64,000 nt of DNA from Streptomyces sp. Isolate_45 (GCF_024721315.2 NZ_JANFAK020000035.1:1-64000); one strand, 5' to 3'. Counted from the first letter of the stretch, positions 35,651 through 44,328 are shown. Notes: generated from the sequence alone by a model not told the origin. A program made the numbers and translations.

Positions 35651-35684
35651 CGGCGGCCCCCGGGGACTCCCCCGGGGGCCGCCG
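35651..35684 (+). terminator. Terminator downstream of aceE
   Basis: CGGCGGCCCCCGGGG (35651-35665) is perfectly complementary to CCCCGGGGGCCGCCG (35670-35684) with a four-base ACTC loop, 22 bases after the aceE stop codon. There is no long U tract, typical for Streptomyces. Confidence 0.82.
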
Positions 35685-35705
35685 TCGTCGTGCCCGGTCC
35701 CTACG

Positions 35706-36551
35706 ATGCCCGTCATGAAGGAAACCTCCCGCCTGCTGCTGTGGGAGCGGCGGAGCCAGACCCCGCTGCTCGTCCTGGCCGTGGCGTTCGCCGTCGCGTA
35801 CGCCGTTCCGATCGTCGTCCCGGACGCCGAGGCCCGCGTGCAGCGGCTGTGCACGGTCACCGAGTGGGTGGTGTGGGCGGCCTTCGCCCTCGACTACCTG
35901 GTGCGGCTCGGCCTGTCACCGGCCCGGAAGGCGTTCGTCCGGACGCACTGGCTCGACCTTGCGGCGGTGCTGCTGCCGCTGATCCAGCCGCTGCGGCTGC
36001 TGCGGCTGGTGTCGACGCTGATGTTGGTGGGCCGGCGGGCGCGGATGGCGCCGCAGGTCCAGCTGACGACGTACGTGGCGGGCGCGGTGGTGGGCCTGCT
36101 GATGTTCGGTTCGCTGGCCGTGCTGAGCGTGGAGCGGGACGCCCCCGAGGGCAACATCAAGAACCTGGGCGACGCGGTGTGGTGGTCCTTCACCACCATG
36201 ACGACGGTGGGCTACGGCGACCACTCCCCCACCACCGGTCTCGGCCGGGTGCTGGCCGTGGGGCTGATGCTGTCGGGGATCGCCCTGCTCGGTGTGGTGA
36301 CCGCCAACATCGCCGCCTGGTTCATCGCCCGCTTCGAGCGCGACGACCAGGTGGAGCGGCTCCAGCTGGCGGCCGTGCGCGAACTCCAGGACGAGGTACG
36401 GGCGCTGCGCGCCGAGGTCGCCAGGCTGGGCCCGTACGCGCCGGCCCCGCCGGCCGCCCCGGCCGCCCCGGCCGGCGGGGGTGACGTACCGCCGTCCCGG
36501 ACGCCGGAGGGTGCCGCGGTGCCGGCCGGGCCTACCGTTCCCAGACCTTGA
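35706..36551 (+). CDS. Voltage-gated-like potassium channel
   Basis: A 281-residue ion-transport protein with the Kv-like layout. S1 is PLLVLAVAFAVAYAVPIVV and S2 is WVVWAAFALDYLVRL. The S3/S4 region is DLAAVLLPLIQPLRLLRLVSTLMLVGRRAR, with a few arginines that could sense voltage. S5 is YVAGAVVGLLMFGSLAVLSV, followed by the pore helix WWSFTTMTTVGYGD with the K+ selectivity filter TTVGYGD (166-172), and S6. A cytoplasmic coiled coil (LQLAAVRELQDEVRALRAEVARL) may tetramerise it, and a Pro/Ala tail follows. An alternative ATG lies three codons downstream. Its last 20 bases overlap the convergent I36 gene. Confidence 0.92.
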   Translation: MPVMKETSRLLLWERRSQTPLLVLAVAFAVAYAVPIVVPDAEARVQRLCTVTEWVVWAAFALDYLVRLGLSPARKAFVRTHWLDLAAVLLPLIQPLRLLRLVSTLMLVGRRARMAPQVQLTTYVAGAVVGLLMFGSLAVLSVERDAPEGNIKNLGDAVWWSFTTMTTVGYGDHSPTTGLGRVLAVGLMLSGIALLGVVTANIAAWFIARFERDDQVERLQLAAVRELQDEVRALRAEVARLGPYAPAPPAAPAAPAGGGDVPPSRTPEGAAVPAGPTVPRP

Positions 36552-36924
36552 ACGCCCGTACCTGGTAGGGCGACTGCGGCAGCAGGACGCCGTCGCCCGG
36601 GTAGGTCTGGAACTCGCCGGTCTCGGCGCACTCGGCCGACTGGTAGGTGGTCACGGGGCGGCCGGTCCGGTTGACGAGGGACTGGGCGGTGGTGCCCGCG
36701 GGCAGGGCGGTGCAGCTGTTGATGTCCATGGTGCTGAGTTCGTGGCTCTGCCGGGTTCCCTTGAAGTCCGGTTTGGCCCACAGGCACAGCTGCCCCGTGG
36801 CGCAGGCCGCGTACGGCGGCGGGCCGGCGGCGTGTGCGCGGGCGGTCGTCCCCGGGACGAAGGCGGTGGCGGCCAGGACGGTGGCGGCGAGTGCGGTGAC
36901 GCGTGCGGTGCTCCACGTACGCAT
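36532..36924 (-). CDS. Secreted peptidase inhibitor family I36 protein
   Basis: A 130-residue secreted protein. A signal peptide (MRTWSTARVTALAATVLAATAFVPGTTARAHA) covers residues ~1-32. The mature part is one I36 (SMI-like) beta domain: CATGQLCLWAKPDFKGTRQSHELSTMDINSCTALPAGTTAQSLVNRTGRPVTTYQSAEC, with four cysteines for two disulfides. Family prototypes inhibit metalloproteases of Streptomyces. Its target here is unknown. Its 3' end overlaps the end of the K+ channel gene by 20 bases in convergent orientation, so no terminator separates them. Confidence 0.87.
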   Translation of the reverse strand: MRTWSTARVTALAATVLAATAFVPGTTARAHAAGPPPYAACATGQLCLWAKPDFKGTRQSHELSTMDINSCTALPAGTTAQSLVNRTGRPVTTYQSAECAETGEFQTYPGDGVLLPQSPYQVRAFKVWER

Positions 36925-37046
36925 GACAGGTCATCTCCTTGGTGGACGCGAAGGCCCCGGACCGTTTCCGGGAGCTCCGTCGCCACCACGCTGACCTGCG
37001 GCGACGCAGGTACGGAAGGGGCTGCGGGCGGGTCCACCCGGATAGG

Positions 37047-37082
37047 CGACAGCCCCGCCGGAACCGTCCGGCGGGGCTGTCG
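37047..37082 (-). terminator. Terminator downstream of the MFS gene
   Basis: CGACAGCCCCGCCGGA (37047-37062) is perfectly complementary to TCCGGCGGGGCTGTCG (37067-37082), with a four-base loop. It stands 43 bases past the MFS stop codon on the minus strand. Confidence 0.82.
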
Positions 37083-37124
37083 TACGCGCGGGGTTGACCC
37101 GGCCGTAACGGCCGGCGGGGTCCC

Positions 37125-38732
37125 TCAGATGTGGGCCGCCCCCGCCCCCGCTTCGGCGTTGGCGCCGCGCTTGGTGAAGCAGGCGACGACCGCGGCGAGG
37201 ACCGCGACCACGCCGGCGACGGTGAACGCCGTGCTCATGCCGGACACGAAGGTGTCGTGCGCGACCGCGCTGATGGCCCCGGCGACCTGCTCGGGAGCGC
37301 CCTCCGGGACGGGCGCGAGGCCGACCTGGACGCCCTTCTCGGCGAGTTCGAGGTCCGCGGGGGCGAGCGGCGGCAGTTGCGCCCGCTCCCACTTGTCCCC
37401 GAACGTGTCACCGACCTCGGCCGCCATGACCGCTCCGAGGACGGCGGTGCCGAGGCTGCCGCCGACCTGCATGGCGGCCTGCTGGAGCCCGCCGGCCACT
37501 CCGGAGAGTTCCAGCGGGGCGTTGCCGACGATCACCTCGGTGGCGCCGACCATCACCGGGGCGAGGCCGAGGCCGAGGAGGGCGAACCACAGGGACATCG
37601 TGAGGGTGCCCGTGTCGGGCGTGAGCCGGGCCATCCCGAAGCAGGCGGCGGCGGTGGCGACCATCCCGGCGACGAGCGGCACGCGCGGGCCGACCTTGGT
37701 GATCGCGGCGCCCGCCAGCGGCGAGCCGATGATCATCATGCCGGTCAGCGGCAGCAGGTGCAGGCCGCTGTCGACCGGGCTCATGCCGTGCACGTTCTGC
37801 AGGTAGAACGTGACGAAGAACAGGCCGCCCATGAAGGCGAAGGCCATCAGGACCATGAGGACCGTGCCGGCGGACAGCGGCAGCGAGCGGAACATGCCCA
37901 GGGGGATCAGCGGCTCGGAGACCTTCGACTCCCACACGGTGAAGAGCACGAAGCAGATCACGGACGCGGCGAGGAACAGCAGGGTCTTCGAGTCGCCCCA
38001 ACCCCACTCGGCGGCCTTGATCAGAGCCCAGATCAGGGAGAACATCGCGACCGACAGCAGCACGATGCCGGGAAGGTCGAAGGAGCGCGGCGCGTTCTCG
38101 GCCCGGTGGTCGAGCAGGATGAACAGGCCGAAGACCAGCGCCACGATGCCGACGGGCACGTTGACGAAGAAGACGGACTGCCAGCTCACGTGCTCGACGA
38201 GCAGGCCGCCGACGATGGGCCCGGCGGCGGTCGAGGCGCCGATCACCATGCCCCAGATGCCGATGGCCATGTTGAGCTTCTCGGCGGGGAAGGTGGCGCG
38301 GAGCAGGCCGAGGGCCGCGGGCATCAGCAGGGCGCCGAAGAGGCCCTGCGCGACGCGGAAGCCGATGACGAGGCCGACACCGGTCGACAGGCCGATCGCC
38401 GCCGAGGAGAGCGCGAAGCCGGCGATGCCGATGAGGAAGGTCTGGCGGTGCCCGAAGCGGTCGCCGAGCTTCCCCGCGGTGATCAGGGAGACCGCGAGGG
38501 CCAGCAGGTAGCCGTTGGTTATCCACTGCACCTCGGCGAGGCTGGCGCCCAGGTCCTTCTGGATCTCTGGGTTGGCGACGGCGACGATCGTGCCGTCCAG
38601 AGTGACCATCATGACGCCGATCGCCACGGCGAACAGAGTGAGCCACGGATGGCCGCGAAGCCCGGACCGGTCCTGCGCCGGGCCGGGTTCCTTACCCGGC
38701 ACCTGGTCGTGGACGGTGATCTGACTAGTCAT
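37125..38732 (-). CDS. DHA2-type MFS drug exporter
   Basis: A 535-residue, 14-helix major facilitator of the DHA2 (EmrB/QacA) family. Landmarks are MMVTLDGTIVAVANPEIQ in helix 1, AGKLGDRFGHRQTF (motif A), the WGMVIGASTAAGPIVGGLLVEHVSWQSVFFVNVPVG antiporter region (motif C) and LDHRAENAPRSFDLPGIV in the central loop. It should export hydrophobic drugs or endogenous metabolites in exchange for protons. It lacks the winged-helix tail of the MFS protein at 6731-8779. It is divergent from a TetR regulator, the classic drug-pump/repressor arrangement, with a dyad in between. Confidence 0.92.
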   Translation of the reverse strand: MTSQITVHDQVPGKEPGPAQDRSGLRGHPWLTLFAVAIGVMMVTLDGTIVAVANPEIQKDLGASLAEVQWITNGYLLALAVSLITAGKLGDRFGHRQTFLIGIAGFALSSAAIGLSTGVGLVIGFRVAQGLFGALLMPAALGLLRATFPAEKLNMAIGIWGMVIGASTAAGPIVGGLLVEHVSWQSVFFVNVPVGIVALVFGLFILLDHRAENAPRSFDLPGIVLLSVAMFSLIWALIKAAEWGWGDSKTLLFLAASVICFVLFTVWESKVSEPLIPLGMFRSLPLSAGTVLMVLMAFAFMGGLFFVTFYLQNVHGMSPVDSGLHLLPLTGMMIIGSPLAGAAITKVGPRVPLVAGMVATAAACFGMARLTPDTGTLTMSLWFALLGLGLAPVMVGATEVIVGNAPLELSGVAGGLQQAAMQVGGSLGTAVLGAVMAAEVGDTFGDKWERAQLPPLAPADLELAEKGVQVGLAPVPEGAPEQVAGAISAVAHDTFVSGMSTAFTVAGVVAVLAAVVACFTKRGANAEAGAGAAHI

Positions 38733-38744
38733 GCGAACAGGCTA

Positions 38745-38761
38745 GTGACAGCGACTGACAC
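38745..38761. promoter_or_regulatory. Candidate TetR operator
   Basis: GTGACAGCGACTGACAC is an imperfect 17-base dyad (GTGnCAG...CTGnCAC) lying 13 bases upstream of the MFS start codon, between the divergent MFS and TetR genes. Its size and place suit a TetR-type dimer. Confidence 0.5.
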
Positions 38762-38846
38762 TTCACAAACGGCTCAACGCGGCCATCTTTGTCGCGTGGG
38801 TCACAGGTACCCTGACCGCTCACTCTGCGTCAGAAAGGACCCCACG

Positions 38847-39524
38847 GTGATGACCGATCTGCGGCCCGCACCGGACGCCCCGGCGGCCGGACTGCGCGAG
38901 CGCAAGAAGCGGCGCACCCGGGACGCACTGCTGCGCGCCGCGCTCCTCCTCTTCATCTCCCAGGGCTACGAACGGACCACGGTCGACGAGATCACCGCCG
39001 CCGTGGACGTCTCCCAGCGCACCTTCTTCCGCTACTTCGCGAACAAGGAGGAGGTCGCCTTCGCCGTCCAGGACCTGGTCGAATCGCACTTCGTGGCCGA
39101 ACTGCGGGCCCGGCCCGCCGCCGAGGGGCCCCTCACGGCGATGCGCCGCGCGGTCCTCGCCGCCTGGGACACCGTCGAGGAGGCCATCTCCGAGGTGGTT
39201 CCCGTGGACCTGTACATGCGGGGCTACCAGCTGATCGAGTCCACGCCCGCGCTGCTCGCCGTCCACCTGCGACGTTCCACCGAGCTGGAGGAGGAGATCG
39301 CCCGACTGATCGCCACCCGCGAGGGCCTGGACGTGGACGCGGACCCCCGGCCCCGGGTGGCCGTCGCCGCCTTCTGCGGCGTGATGCGCGTCACCGGGCG
39401 GCTCTGGGGGCAGGGCGAGGACGCCAGTGTCGACGCCATCCGGCGGATGACCGAGGCCTACCTCGACCAGATCGGTCCGGCCCTCGCCTCGGACTGGCGC
39501 CGCACCCCCGCCGACCTCGACTGA
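38847..39524 (+). CDS. TetR-family transcriptional regulator
   Basis: A 225-residue TetR repressor. The N-terminal helix-turn-helix is clear: RERKKRRTRDALLRAALLLFISQGYERTTVDEITAAVDVSQRTFFRYFANKEEVAFA (~residues 17-72). The C-terminal ligand-binding helices have no recognisable ligand signature, though a MftR-like C-terminal domain (AFCGVMRVTGRLW) is suggested. AAAGGA lies seven bases before the GTG at 38847 and ten before the ATG at 38850, so either can serve. The divergent MFS pump is its probable target, via the dyad at 38745-38761. Confidence 0.92.
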   Translation: MMTDLRPAPDAPAAGLRERKKRRTRDALLRAALLLFISQGYERTTVDEITAAVDVSQRTFFRYFANKEEVAFAVQDLVESHFVAELRARPAAEGPLTAMRRAVLAAWDTVEEAISEVVPVDLYMRGYQLIESTPALLAVHLRRSTELEEEIARLIATREGLDVDADPRPRVAVAAFCGVMRVTGRLWGQGEDASVDAIRRMTEAYLDQIGPALASDWRRTPADLD

Positions 39525-39729
39525 GGGGGCCGACGGCCTTCCGTCACCGCTTCCGGGGACCGCGTCCGCCGGCCCCGACCGACGGGCGTCGGCCGCGCGG
39601 CGCCGGCCGACGGACCGCGACTCTCCGTCGCGGACCGCACCGCCGGATGGCGGGCCCCGTCCCACCACCGGCCGTGAGCCCCATCACCTGGCGCGCCGGG
39701 GGCTCCGGCGGTCTTTTAGTCTGACTCCA

Positions 39730-40968
39730 GTGAAACTGTCCGGCCCCGCCCCCTCCGCCGCCGCCGCGGTACCCGCGCGCCCCGTCGCCGCCCTGCGCAC
39801 CCTGCTCGCGCTCGCGGTCGTCCTCGTCATGCTCGCCACCACCGGCTGGACCGCCGTGCACCGCCCCGAGGCGGGCACCCCGCCTCGGGCGGCCGCGCTC
39901 GCCGCGTGGGCCGTGGCCCGGATCGACGGCCGGGCCGTGCCGCCCGCGGACGCGCCCGTACGGACGGTGGCCCGCTTCTTCGCGAGCCTGGACGGGGCCC
40001 AGCGGGCGCGGCTCACCACCGGCTACCCCCTCGTCGTCGGCAACCTCGACGGGGCCCCCGCCCACCTGCGCTACGAGGCCAACCGCGTCTCCCTGGAACG
40101 GGCCGAGGGCATCGAGCAGGAGCGCGCCCGCGACATCGCCCTCACCCCGGCCGACCGGGCCACGGCCGTCCGGCGCGCGCACCGCTTCGCGTCGCTCGCC
40201 GACCCGGGCCGCCAGATCCTCACCTTCGACCCCACCGGCGGCGGCCTCGTCGCCGAGGTCTTCGGCGACCTCGACCGGGCCCGCCGGGTCTCGGTGATCG
40301 TGCCCGGCGTGGACACCGACGCCGTCACCTTCGAGCGCACCCAGCGCCGCCTCACCGCCCCCGCCGGCATGGCGCGGTCCCTGTACGAGGCCGAGCGCGC
40401 GGCCGCGCCCGACAGCGCGACCGCCGTCATCGCCTGGGCCGGCTACACCGCGCCCACCGGCGTCGGTGTCGACGCCGCCACGGGCCGGCTCGCCGTCCAG
40501 GGCGCCACCCGCCTGCGGTCCCTGGCCGCCGCCCTGCCCGGTGACGCCGATGTGGCCCTGTTCTGCCACAGCTACGGATCCGTGGTGTGCGGGGTCGCCG
40601 CCCACGGGCTGCCCCGCCGGGTGACGGACGTGGTGGTCGCCGGCAGTCCGGGCATGCGCGCCGGGAACGTCACCGAGCTGGACACGAGCGCCCGGGTGTG
40701 GGCCATGCGGGACGAGGGCGACTGGATCGAGGACGTACCGCACCTGGAGCTCGGCGGGCTGGGCCACGGGGCGGACCCGGTCTCCCCGGAGTTCGGCGCG
40801 CGGGTGCTGTCCTCGGCGGGCGCGAGGAGCCACACCGGCTATTTCGAGCCAGGTACCGCCTCGCTCGACAACTTCGCCCGGATCGGAACCGGCACGTTCG
40901 GTTCCGTCGCCTGTGTGGGCGACGGCGACGACTGCCGCCGAGGAATTTCCGGCACGGAGGGTGACTGA
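39730..40968 (+). CDS. Membrane-anchored alpha/beta hydrolase (DUF1023 type)
   Basis: A 412-residue protein of the DUF1023/alpha-beta hydrolase_8 family. An N-terminal hydrophobic segment (LRTLLALAVVLVMLATTGWTAV, ~residues 23-44) acts as a signal anchor. The hydrolase fold includes RRVSVIVPGVDTDAVTFE and the nucleophile elbow VALFCHSYGSVVCGVAAHGL with Ser281. DVVVAGSPGMRAGNVTEL and SHTGYF near the C terminus supply the Asp/His region. The substrate is unknown, and the product is likely extracellular. The start is the GTG at 39730. It appears monocistronic. Confidence 0.83.
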   Translation: MKLSGPAPSAAAAVPARPVAALRTLLALAVVLVMLATTGWTAVHRPEAGTPPRAAALAAWAVARIDGRAVPPADAPVRTVARFFASLDGAQRARLTTGYPLVVGNLDGAPAHLRYEANRVSLERAEGIEQERARDIALTPADRATAVRRAHRFASLADPGRQILTFDPTGGGLVAEVFGDLDRARRVSVIVPGVDTDAVTFERTQRRLTAPAGMARSLYEAERAAAPDSATAVIAWAGYTAPTGVGVDAATGRLAVQGATRLRSLAAALPGDADVALFCHSYGSVVCGVAAHGLPRRVTDVVVAGSPGMRAGNVTELDTSARVWAMRDEGDWIEDVPHLELGGLGHGADPVSPEFGARVLSSAGARSHTGYFEPGTASLDNFARIGTGTFGSVACVGDGDDCRRGISGTEGD

Positions 40969-41075
40969 CGGGGACTGACGAGGACCCGTCCCACCTCTCA
41001 CCGGCAGAACCCCGGAAAAAGCTGGCCCCCCGGCAAGGAAGACGTGCGGGGCCGCGTCCCTTTACGATGTGCCGC

Positions 41076-41912
41076 ATGGGTGACGTACTGGCCGGAAATC
41101 ATGCCGTCTGGGAGTTCGACTCGGACTCGGTGCTCATCCGCTTCGCACGGGGGATGCGAACGCCACGGCTCTGGCACGCGCTGGGCCCGCGCAGGATCCC
41201 CCTCGAAGCGCTGTCCGGGGCGAACGTGACCGCAGGCCGAAGAGACACGGTGATCCTGCGCGCCGAACCGCGGCCCGGCGCCGATCCGCTGATGGAAGCG
41301 GCCGCCGGGCAGCTCAAGGACGCCTGCGACCCCTACCGCCTCGTCCTGCCCCGTGACCGGGCGGCCGACGCCGACGCCTTCGCGCAGGCCCTGCGCGCAC
41401 GCCTCGACCCGGACGCCGACGGGCCCGCCGACCGGTTCCTCGTCGACGTCCCCGAACCGCCGCTCCAACTCAAGGCCTATGACGCCCGCGTCGGCTTCGA
41501 CGGCACCACCGTGACGTTCCAGTGGTCCCGTACCGGCGCGACGAGCACCAAGTGGAAGGCCGGCGACCAGCGGTACCCGTTGACCTCCGTCACCGGCGTC
41601 GAGTGGACCTCCCCCGACCGTCCGGGCGGCGGCCACCTGCGGCTCGTCCCGCGCGACACCACGACCGACGCCCGACCCGACCACGACCTCGCGGCCGCGG
41701 TCTTCGGCGTCGGCTACGGGGCCGTCCACGAATCGCTGCCCTTCGCCGCCGCCGTCCTCGCGGCCCTGGGCGCCCGCACCCCCGTCGCCTCCGTCCCGTC
41801 GCCCGGCCCCTCCGAGGACGACCGCCTGCGCCACCTGACGGAACTCCACGGGGCGGGCCTCCTCACGGACGCCGAGTACTCGGCGCTCCGCGCGCGCTTC
41901 ACGCCCTCCTGA
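41076..41912 (+). CDS. DUF4429 protein with C-terminal SHOCT domain
   Basis: A 278-residue protein with two tandem PH-like DUF4429 units. The first starts at residue 1 (GDVLAGNHAVWEFDSDSVLIRFARG...RRIPLEALSGANV). The second starts near 128 (AYDARVGFDGTTVTFQWSRTG...YPLTSVTGVEWTSP). A SHOCT helix pair ends the protein: DDRLRHLTELHGAGLLTDAEYSALRARF. SHOCT domains commonly mediate oligomerisation. Function is unknown. The ATG at 41076 (MGDVLAG) was chosen over one three codons upstream, because homologues begin there. Confidence 0.85.
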   Translation: MGDVLAGNHAVWEFDSDSVLIRFARGMRTPRLWHALGPRRIPLEALSGANVTAGRRDTVILRAEPRPGADPLMEAAAGQLKDACDPYRLVLPRDRAADADAFAQALRARLDPDADGPADRFLVDVPEPPLQLKAYDARVGFDGTTVTFQWSRTGATSTKWKAGDQRYPLTSVTGVEWTSPDRPGGGHLRLVPRDTTTDARPDHDLAAAVFGVGYGAVHESLPFAAAVLAALGARTPVASVPSPGPSEDDRLRHLTELHGAGLLTDAEYSALRARFTPS

Positions 41913-41958
41913 TCGGGGCTCCGCGCCGCCGGGCTCCGCGACTGCCGGCGGCTCGGGG

Positions 41959-43005
41959 TCAGGCCTCGCGGGCCGCCGAGGTGGAGCTCATGTCCGGGTA
42001 GCGGTCGCCCGCGACGCCCGCCGCGACCGGCTCCAACAGGGCCAGCTCCGCGGGGGTCAGGGTGATCCGGGTCGCCGCCGCGTTCTCCACGACCCGGCCC
42101 GGCCGCCGCGTGCCCGGGATGGGGACCACCGTCAGGCCGTGAACCGCCGCCCGTTGCTGCACCCACGCCAGCGCGACCTGCGCCGGCGTCACCCCGTGCG
42201 CCGCCGCGATCCGGCGGACCGGAGCCAACAGCTCCGCGTTCGCCCGGGCGTTGTCGCCGGTGAACCGGGGCTGGTACCGGCGGTAGTCCCCGGCCGACAG
42301 CTCCACCGAGGCGTCCGCGAAGGCCCCCGTCAGGAAGCCGCGCCCCAGCGGGGAGTACGGGACGAAGGCCACCCCCAGCTCCGCCGCCGCGCCCACCGCG
42401 CTGCGCTCGACGTCCCGGCTGAACAGCGACCACTCCGACTGGAGCGCCGCGATGGGATGCACCGCGTACGCCTCGCGCAGCTCGGCCCCCGTGACCTCGC
42501 TGAGCCCCAGGTGGCGCACCTTCCCCTCCCGCACCAGATCGGCCATGGCGCCCACCGACTCGACGAGCGGCACGGCCGGGTCCCGGCGGTGCATGTAGTA
42601 GAGGTCGATCACGTCCGCGCCGAGGCGCCTCAGGCTGTCCTCGACGGCCCGGCGGACGTACGCCCGGTCGTTGCGGACGCCCCGGTGGTGGGGGTCGTCC
42701 GTGCGCTCGATGCCGAATTTCGTGGCGAGGGTGATCCCGTCCCGATGGGCTGCCACGAAGGGCGCGAGGAACTCCTCGTTGGCGCCGCGCCCGTAGACGT
42801 CCGCCGTGTCGAAGAGCGTGACGCCGGCGTCCAGCGCCGCGTCGAGGGTGGCTCGGGCCGCCGCCTCGTCGGTGTCCCCGTAGAACTCGCTCATCCCCAT
42901 GCAGCCGAGGCCCTGGACGCCGACGACCGGGCCGCCCCTGCCCAGTTCGGTCCGCTCGATGGTGACGTGCTGCCGCTGCTCGTGCTCGTGCTGGTTGTCC
43001 GTCAT
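41959..43005 (-). CDS. Aldo/keto reductase
   Basis: A 348-residue NADPH-dependent aldo/keto reductase of the YdhF/AKR13-like group. The catalytic tetrad is recognisable: Asp and Tyr in LFDTADVYGRGANEEFL, Lys in LATKFG and His in YYMHRRDP. The NADPH phosphate-binding C terminus is IPGTRRPGRVVENAAA. It should reduce reactive aldehydes or ketones to alcohols. Its ATG overlaps the stop codon of the MerR gene (ATGA at 43002-43005), so the two are translated from one mRNA and the regulator controls its own operon. Confidence 0.92.
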   Translation of the reverse strand: MTDNQHEHEQRQHVTIERTELGRGGPVVGVQGLGCMGMSEFYGDTDEAAARATLDAALDAGVTLFDTADVYGRGANEEFLAPFVAAHRDGITLATKFGIERTDDPHHRGVRNDRAYVRRAVEDSLRRLGADVIDLYYMHRRDPAVPLVESVGAMADLVREGKVRHLGLSEVTGAELREAYAVHPIAALQSEWSLFSRDVERSAVGAAAELGVAFVPYSPLGRGFLTGAFADASVELSAGDYRRYQPRFTGDNARANAELLAPVRRIAAAHGVTPAQVALAWVQQRAAVHGLTVVPIPGTRRPGRVVENAAATRITLTPAELALLEPVAAGVAGDRYPDMSSTSAAREA

Positions 43006-43394
43006 GACCCCGCCTTCCCCGCGACCGTTCTCATCTCGTACATCCCGATCTTGAAATCCAATACGGCGAGGGCGTCCGTCAGCTCCGTGATCCGCGACCG
43101 CACCTCGGTACGGGTGCGTTCCAGCAGCTCACGGCGCTGCTCGACGGTGTGCTCGCCCTCGCGGACCAGTTCGGCGTACCGGACCATGTCCGCCACCGAC
43201 ATGCCGGTGGCCCGCAGCTTGCCCACGAAGGACAGCCAGTCCAGGTCCCGCTCGCTGAACCGACGCTGCCCCGAGTGGGAGCGGTCCACGTGCGGCATCA
43301 GGCCGATCCGCTCGTACCAGCGCAGCGTGTGCTGGGTCAGACCCGTCCGGGCCTCGACCTCGCTGATCGTGTACCGCGTCTGCGTCAGGCTCAT
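43002..43394 (-). CDS. MerR-family transcriptional activator
   Basis: A 130-residue MerR regulator. The winged helix is YTISEVEARTGLTQHTLRWYERIGLMPHVDRSHSGQRRFSERDLDWLSFV, and the C-terminal dimerisation coiled coil is LVREGEHTVEQRRELLERTRTEVRSRITELTDALAVLDFKIGMYE. No cysteine is available for metal binding or redox sensing, so an organic effector is likely. The gene begins at an ATG six bases after the -10 element, implying a leaderless mRNA. It precedes and overlaps the aldo/keto reductase gene, a common pairing in aldehyde-responsive MerR systems. Confidence 0.92.
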   Translation of the reverse strand: MSLTQTRYTISEVEARTGLTQHTLRWYERIGLMPHVDRSHSGQRRFSERDLDWLSFVGKLRATGMSVADMVRYAELVREGEHTVEQRRELLERTRTEVRSRITELTDALAVLDFKIGMYEMRTVAGKAGS

Positions 43395-43400
43395 GGCCCC

Positions 43401-43438
43401 ACGCTAAAACCTTGGAGTGCACTCCAAGCAAGTAGGCT
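43401..43438 (-). promoter_or_regulatory. MerR-type promoter with perfect 18-base operator
   Basis: CTTGGAGTGCACTCCAAG (43411-43428) is a perfect palindrome. On the minus strand a -35 (TTGCTT, 43431-43426) and -10 (TAGCGT, 43406-43401) flank it with a 19-base spacer, the hallmark of MerR-activated promoters. The -10 is six bases from the MerR ATG. On the plus strand TAGGCT (43433-43438) lies seven bases before the serine hydrolase ATG, so this gene may respond too. Confidence 0.82.
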
Positions 43439-43445
43439 CGGCCGC

Positions 43446-44297
43446 ATGGACAGCGCGGAGAGCACGGGGACCGGTAACGGCATGGACAGCCTGCGGATCA
43501 TCGACACCTGGCCGGTACCGACCGCGGCGGCCGCCGTCGTGCGCGCCGACGGCAGCCTCGCCGGCTCGCACGGGCCCCTCGACCGGCGCTTCCCGCTGGC
43601 CTCGGTCACCAAGCCGCTCACCGCGTACGCCGCGCTCGTCGCGTACGAGGAGGGTGCGATCGAGCTGGACGAGCCGGCCGGCCCCGAAGGGTCGACGGTC
43701 CGTCACCTGCTCGCGCACACCAGCGGACTGGCCTTCGACGAGCACCGTGTCATGGCTCCGCCCGGACAGCGCCGGCTGTACTCCAACGCCGGTTTCGAGG
43801 TGCTCGGCGACCACATCGCGAAGGCGACCGGGATCCCCTTCGCCGAGTACCTGCACAAGGCCGTGTTCGAGCCGCTGGGCATGACCTCCTCCGCCCTGGA
43901 GGGCTCGCCCGCGAAGGACGGCGTCTCCACCGTCTCCGATCTGGTGCGCTTCGCCGCCGAGCTCCAGGCACCGCGCCTGCTGGACGTGCGCACGGTCGCC
44001 GGGGCGACCTCGGTGGTCCACCCGGGCCTCAAGGGCGTCCTGCCCGGCTACGGACACCAGTCGCCCAACGACTGGGGCCTCGGCCTGGAGATCCGCGACG
44101 GCAAGTCCCCGCACTGGACCGGCCTGACCTCCTCGCCGCGCGCCTTCGGACACTTCGGCCAGTCCGGCACCTTCCTGTGGGTGGACCCGGACGCCCGCGC
44201 CGCGTGCGTCGCGCTGACGGACCGCGCCTTCGGCCCCTGGGCGGCGGAGGCCTGGACCCCGTTCACCGACGCGGTCCTCGCCGAACTGCGCGGCTAG
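43446..44297 (+). CDS. Serine hydrolase / class C beta-lactamase-like protein
   Basis: A 283-residue serine hydrolase of the beta-lactamase/penicillin-binding-protein fold. The catalytic SxxK is SVTK (Ser53-Lys56), the YxN motif is YSN (112-114), and the third box is HFGQSG near residue 238. There is no signal peptide, so it is probably a cytoplasmic esterase or amidase rather than a resistance enzyme. The ATG at 43446 sits seven bases after a TANNNT element, compatible with a leaderless transcript; an ATG at 43482 is the alternative. It is divergent from merR and shares the palindromic operator region. Confidence 0.85.
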   Translation: MDSAESTGTGNGMDSLRIIDTWPVPTAAAAVVRADGSLAGSHGPLDRRFPLASVTKPLTAYAALVAYEEGAIELDEPAGPEGSTVRHLLAHTSGLAFDEHRVMAPPGQRRLYSNAGFEVLGDHIAKATGIPFAEYLHKAVFEPLGMTSSALEGSPAKDGVSTVSDLVRFAAELQAPRLLDVRTVAGATSVVHPGLKGVLPGYGHQSPNDWGLGLEIRDGKSPHWTGLTSSPRAFGHFGQSGTFLWVDPDARAACVALTDRAFGPWAAEAWTPFTDAVLAELRG

Positions 44298-44328
44298 GGC
44301 GTCCCTTCCGCAGGGACGGCTCGGGCCG

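Noticed and set aside
43446..44297. Clinical-type beta-lactamase resistance gene
   Set aside because: SxxK and YxN motifs are present but there is no signal peptide and the protein is short for class C. A general serine esterase is more likely.
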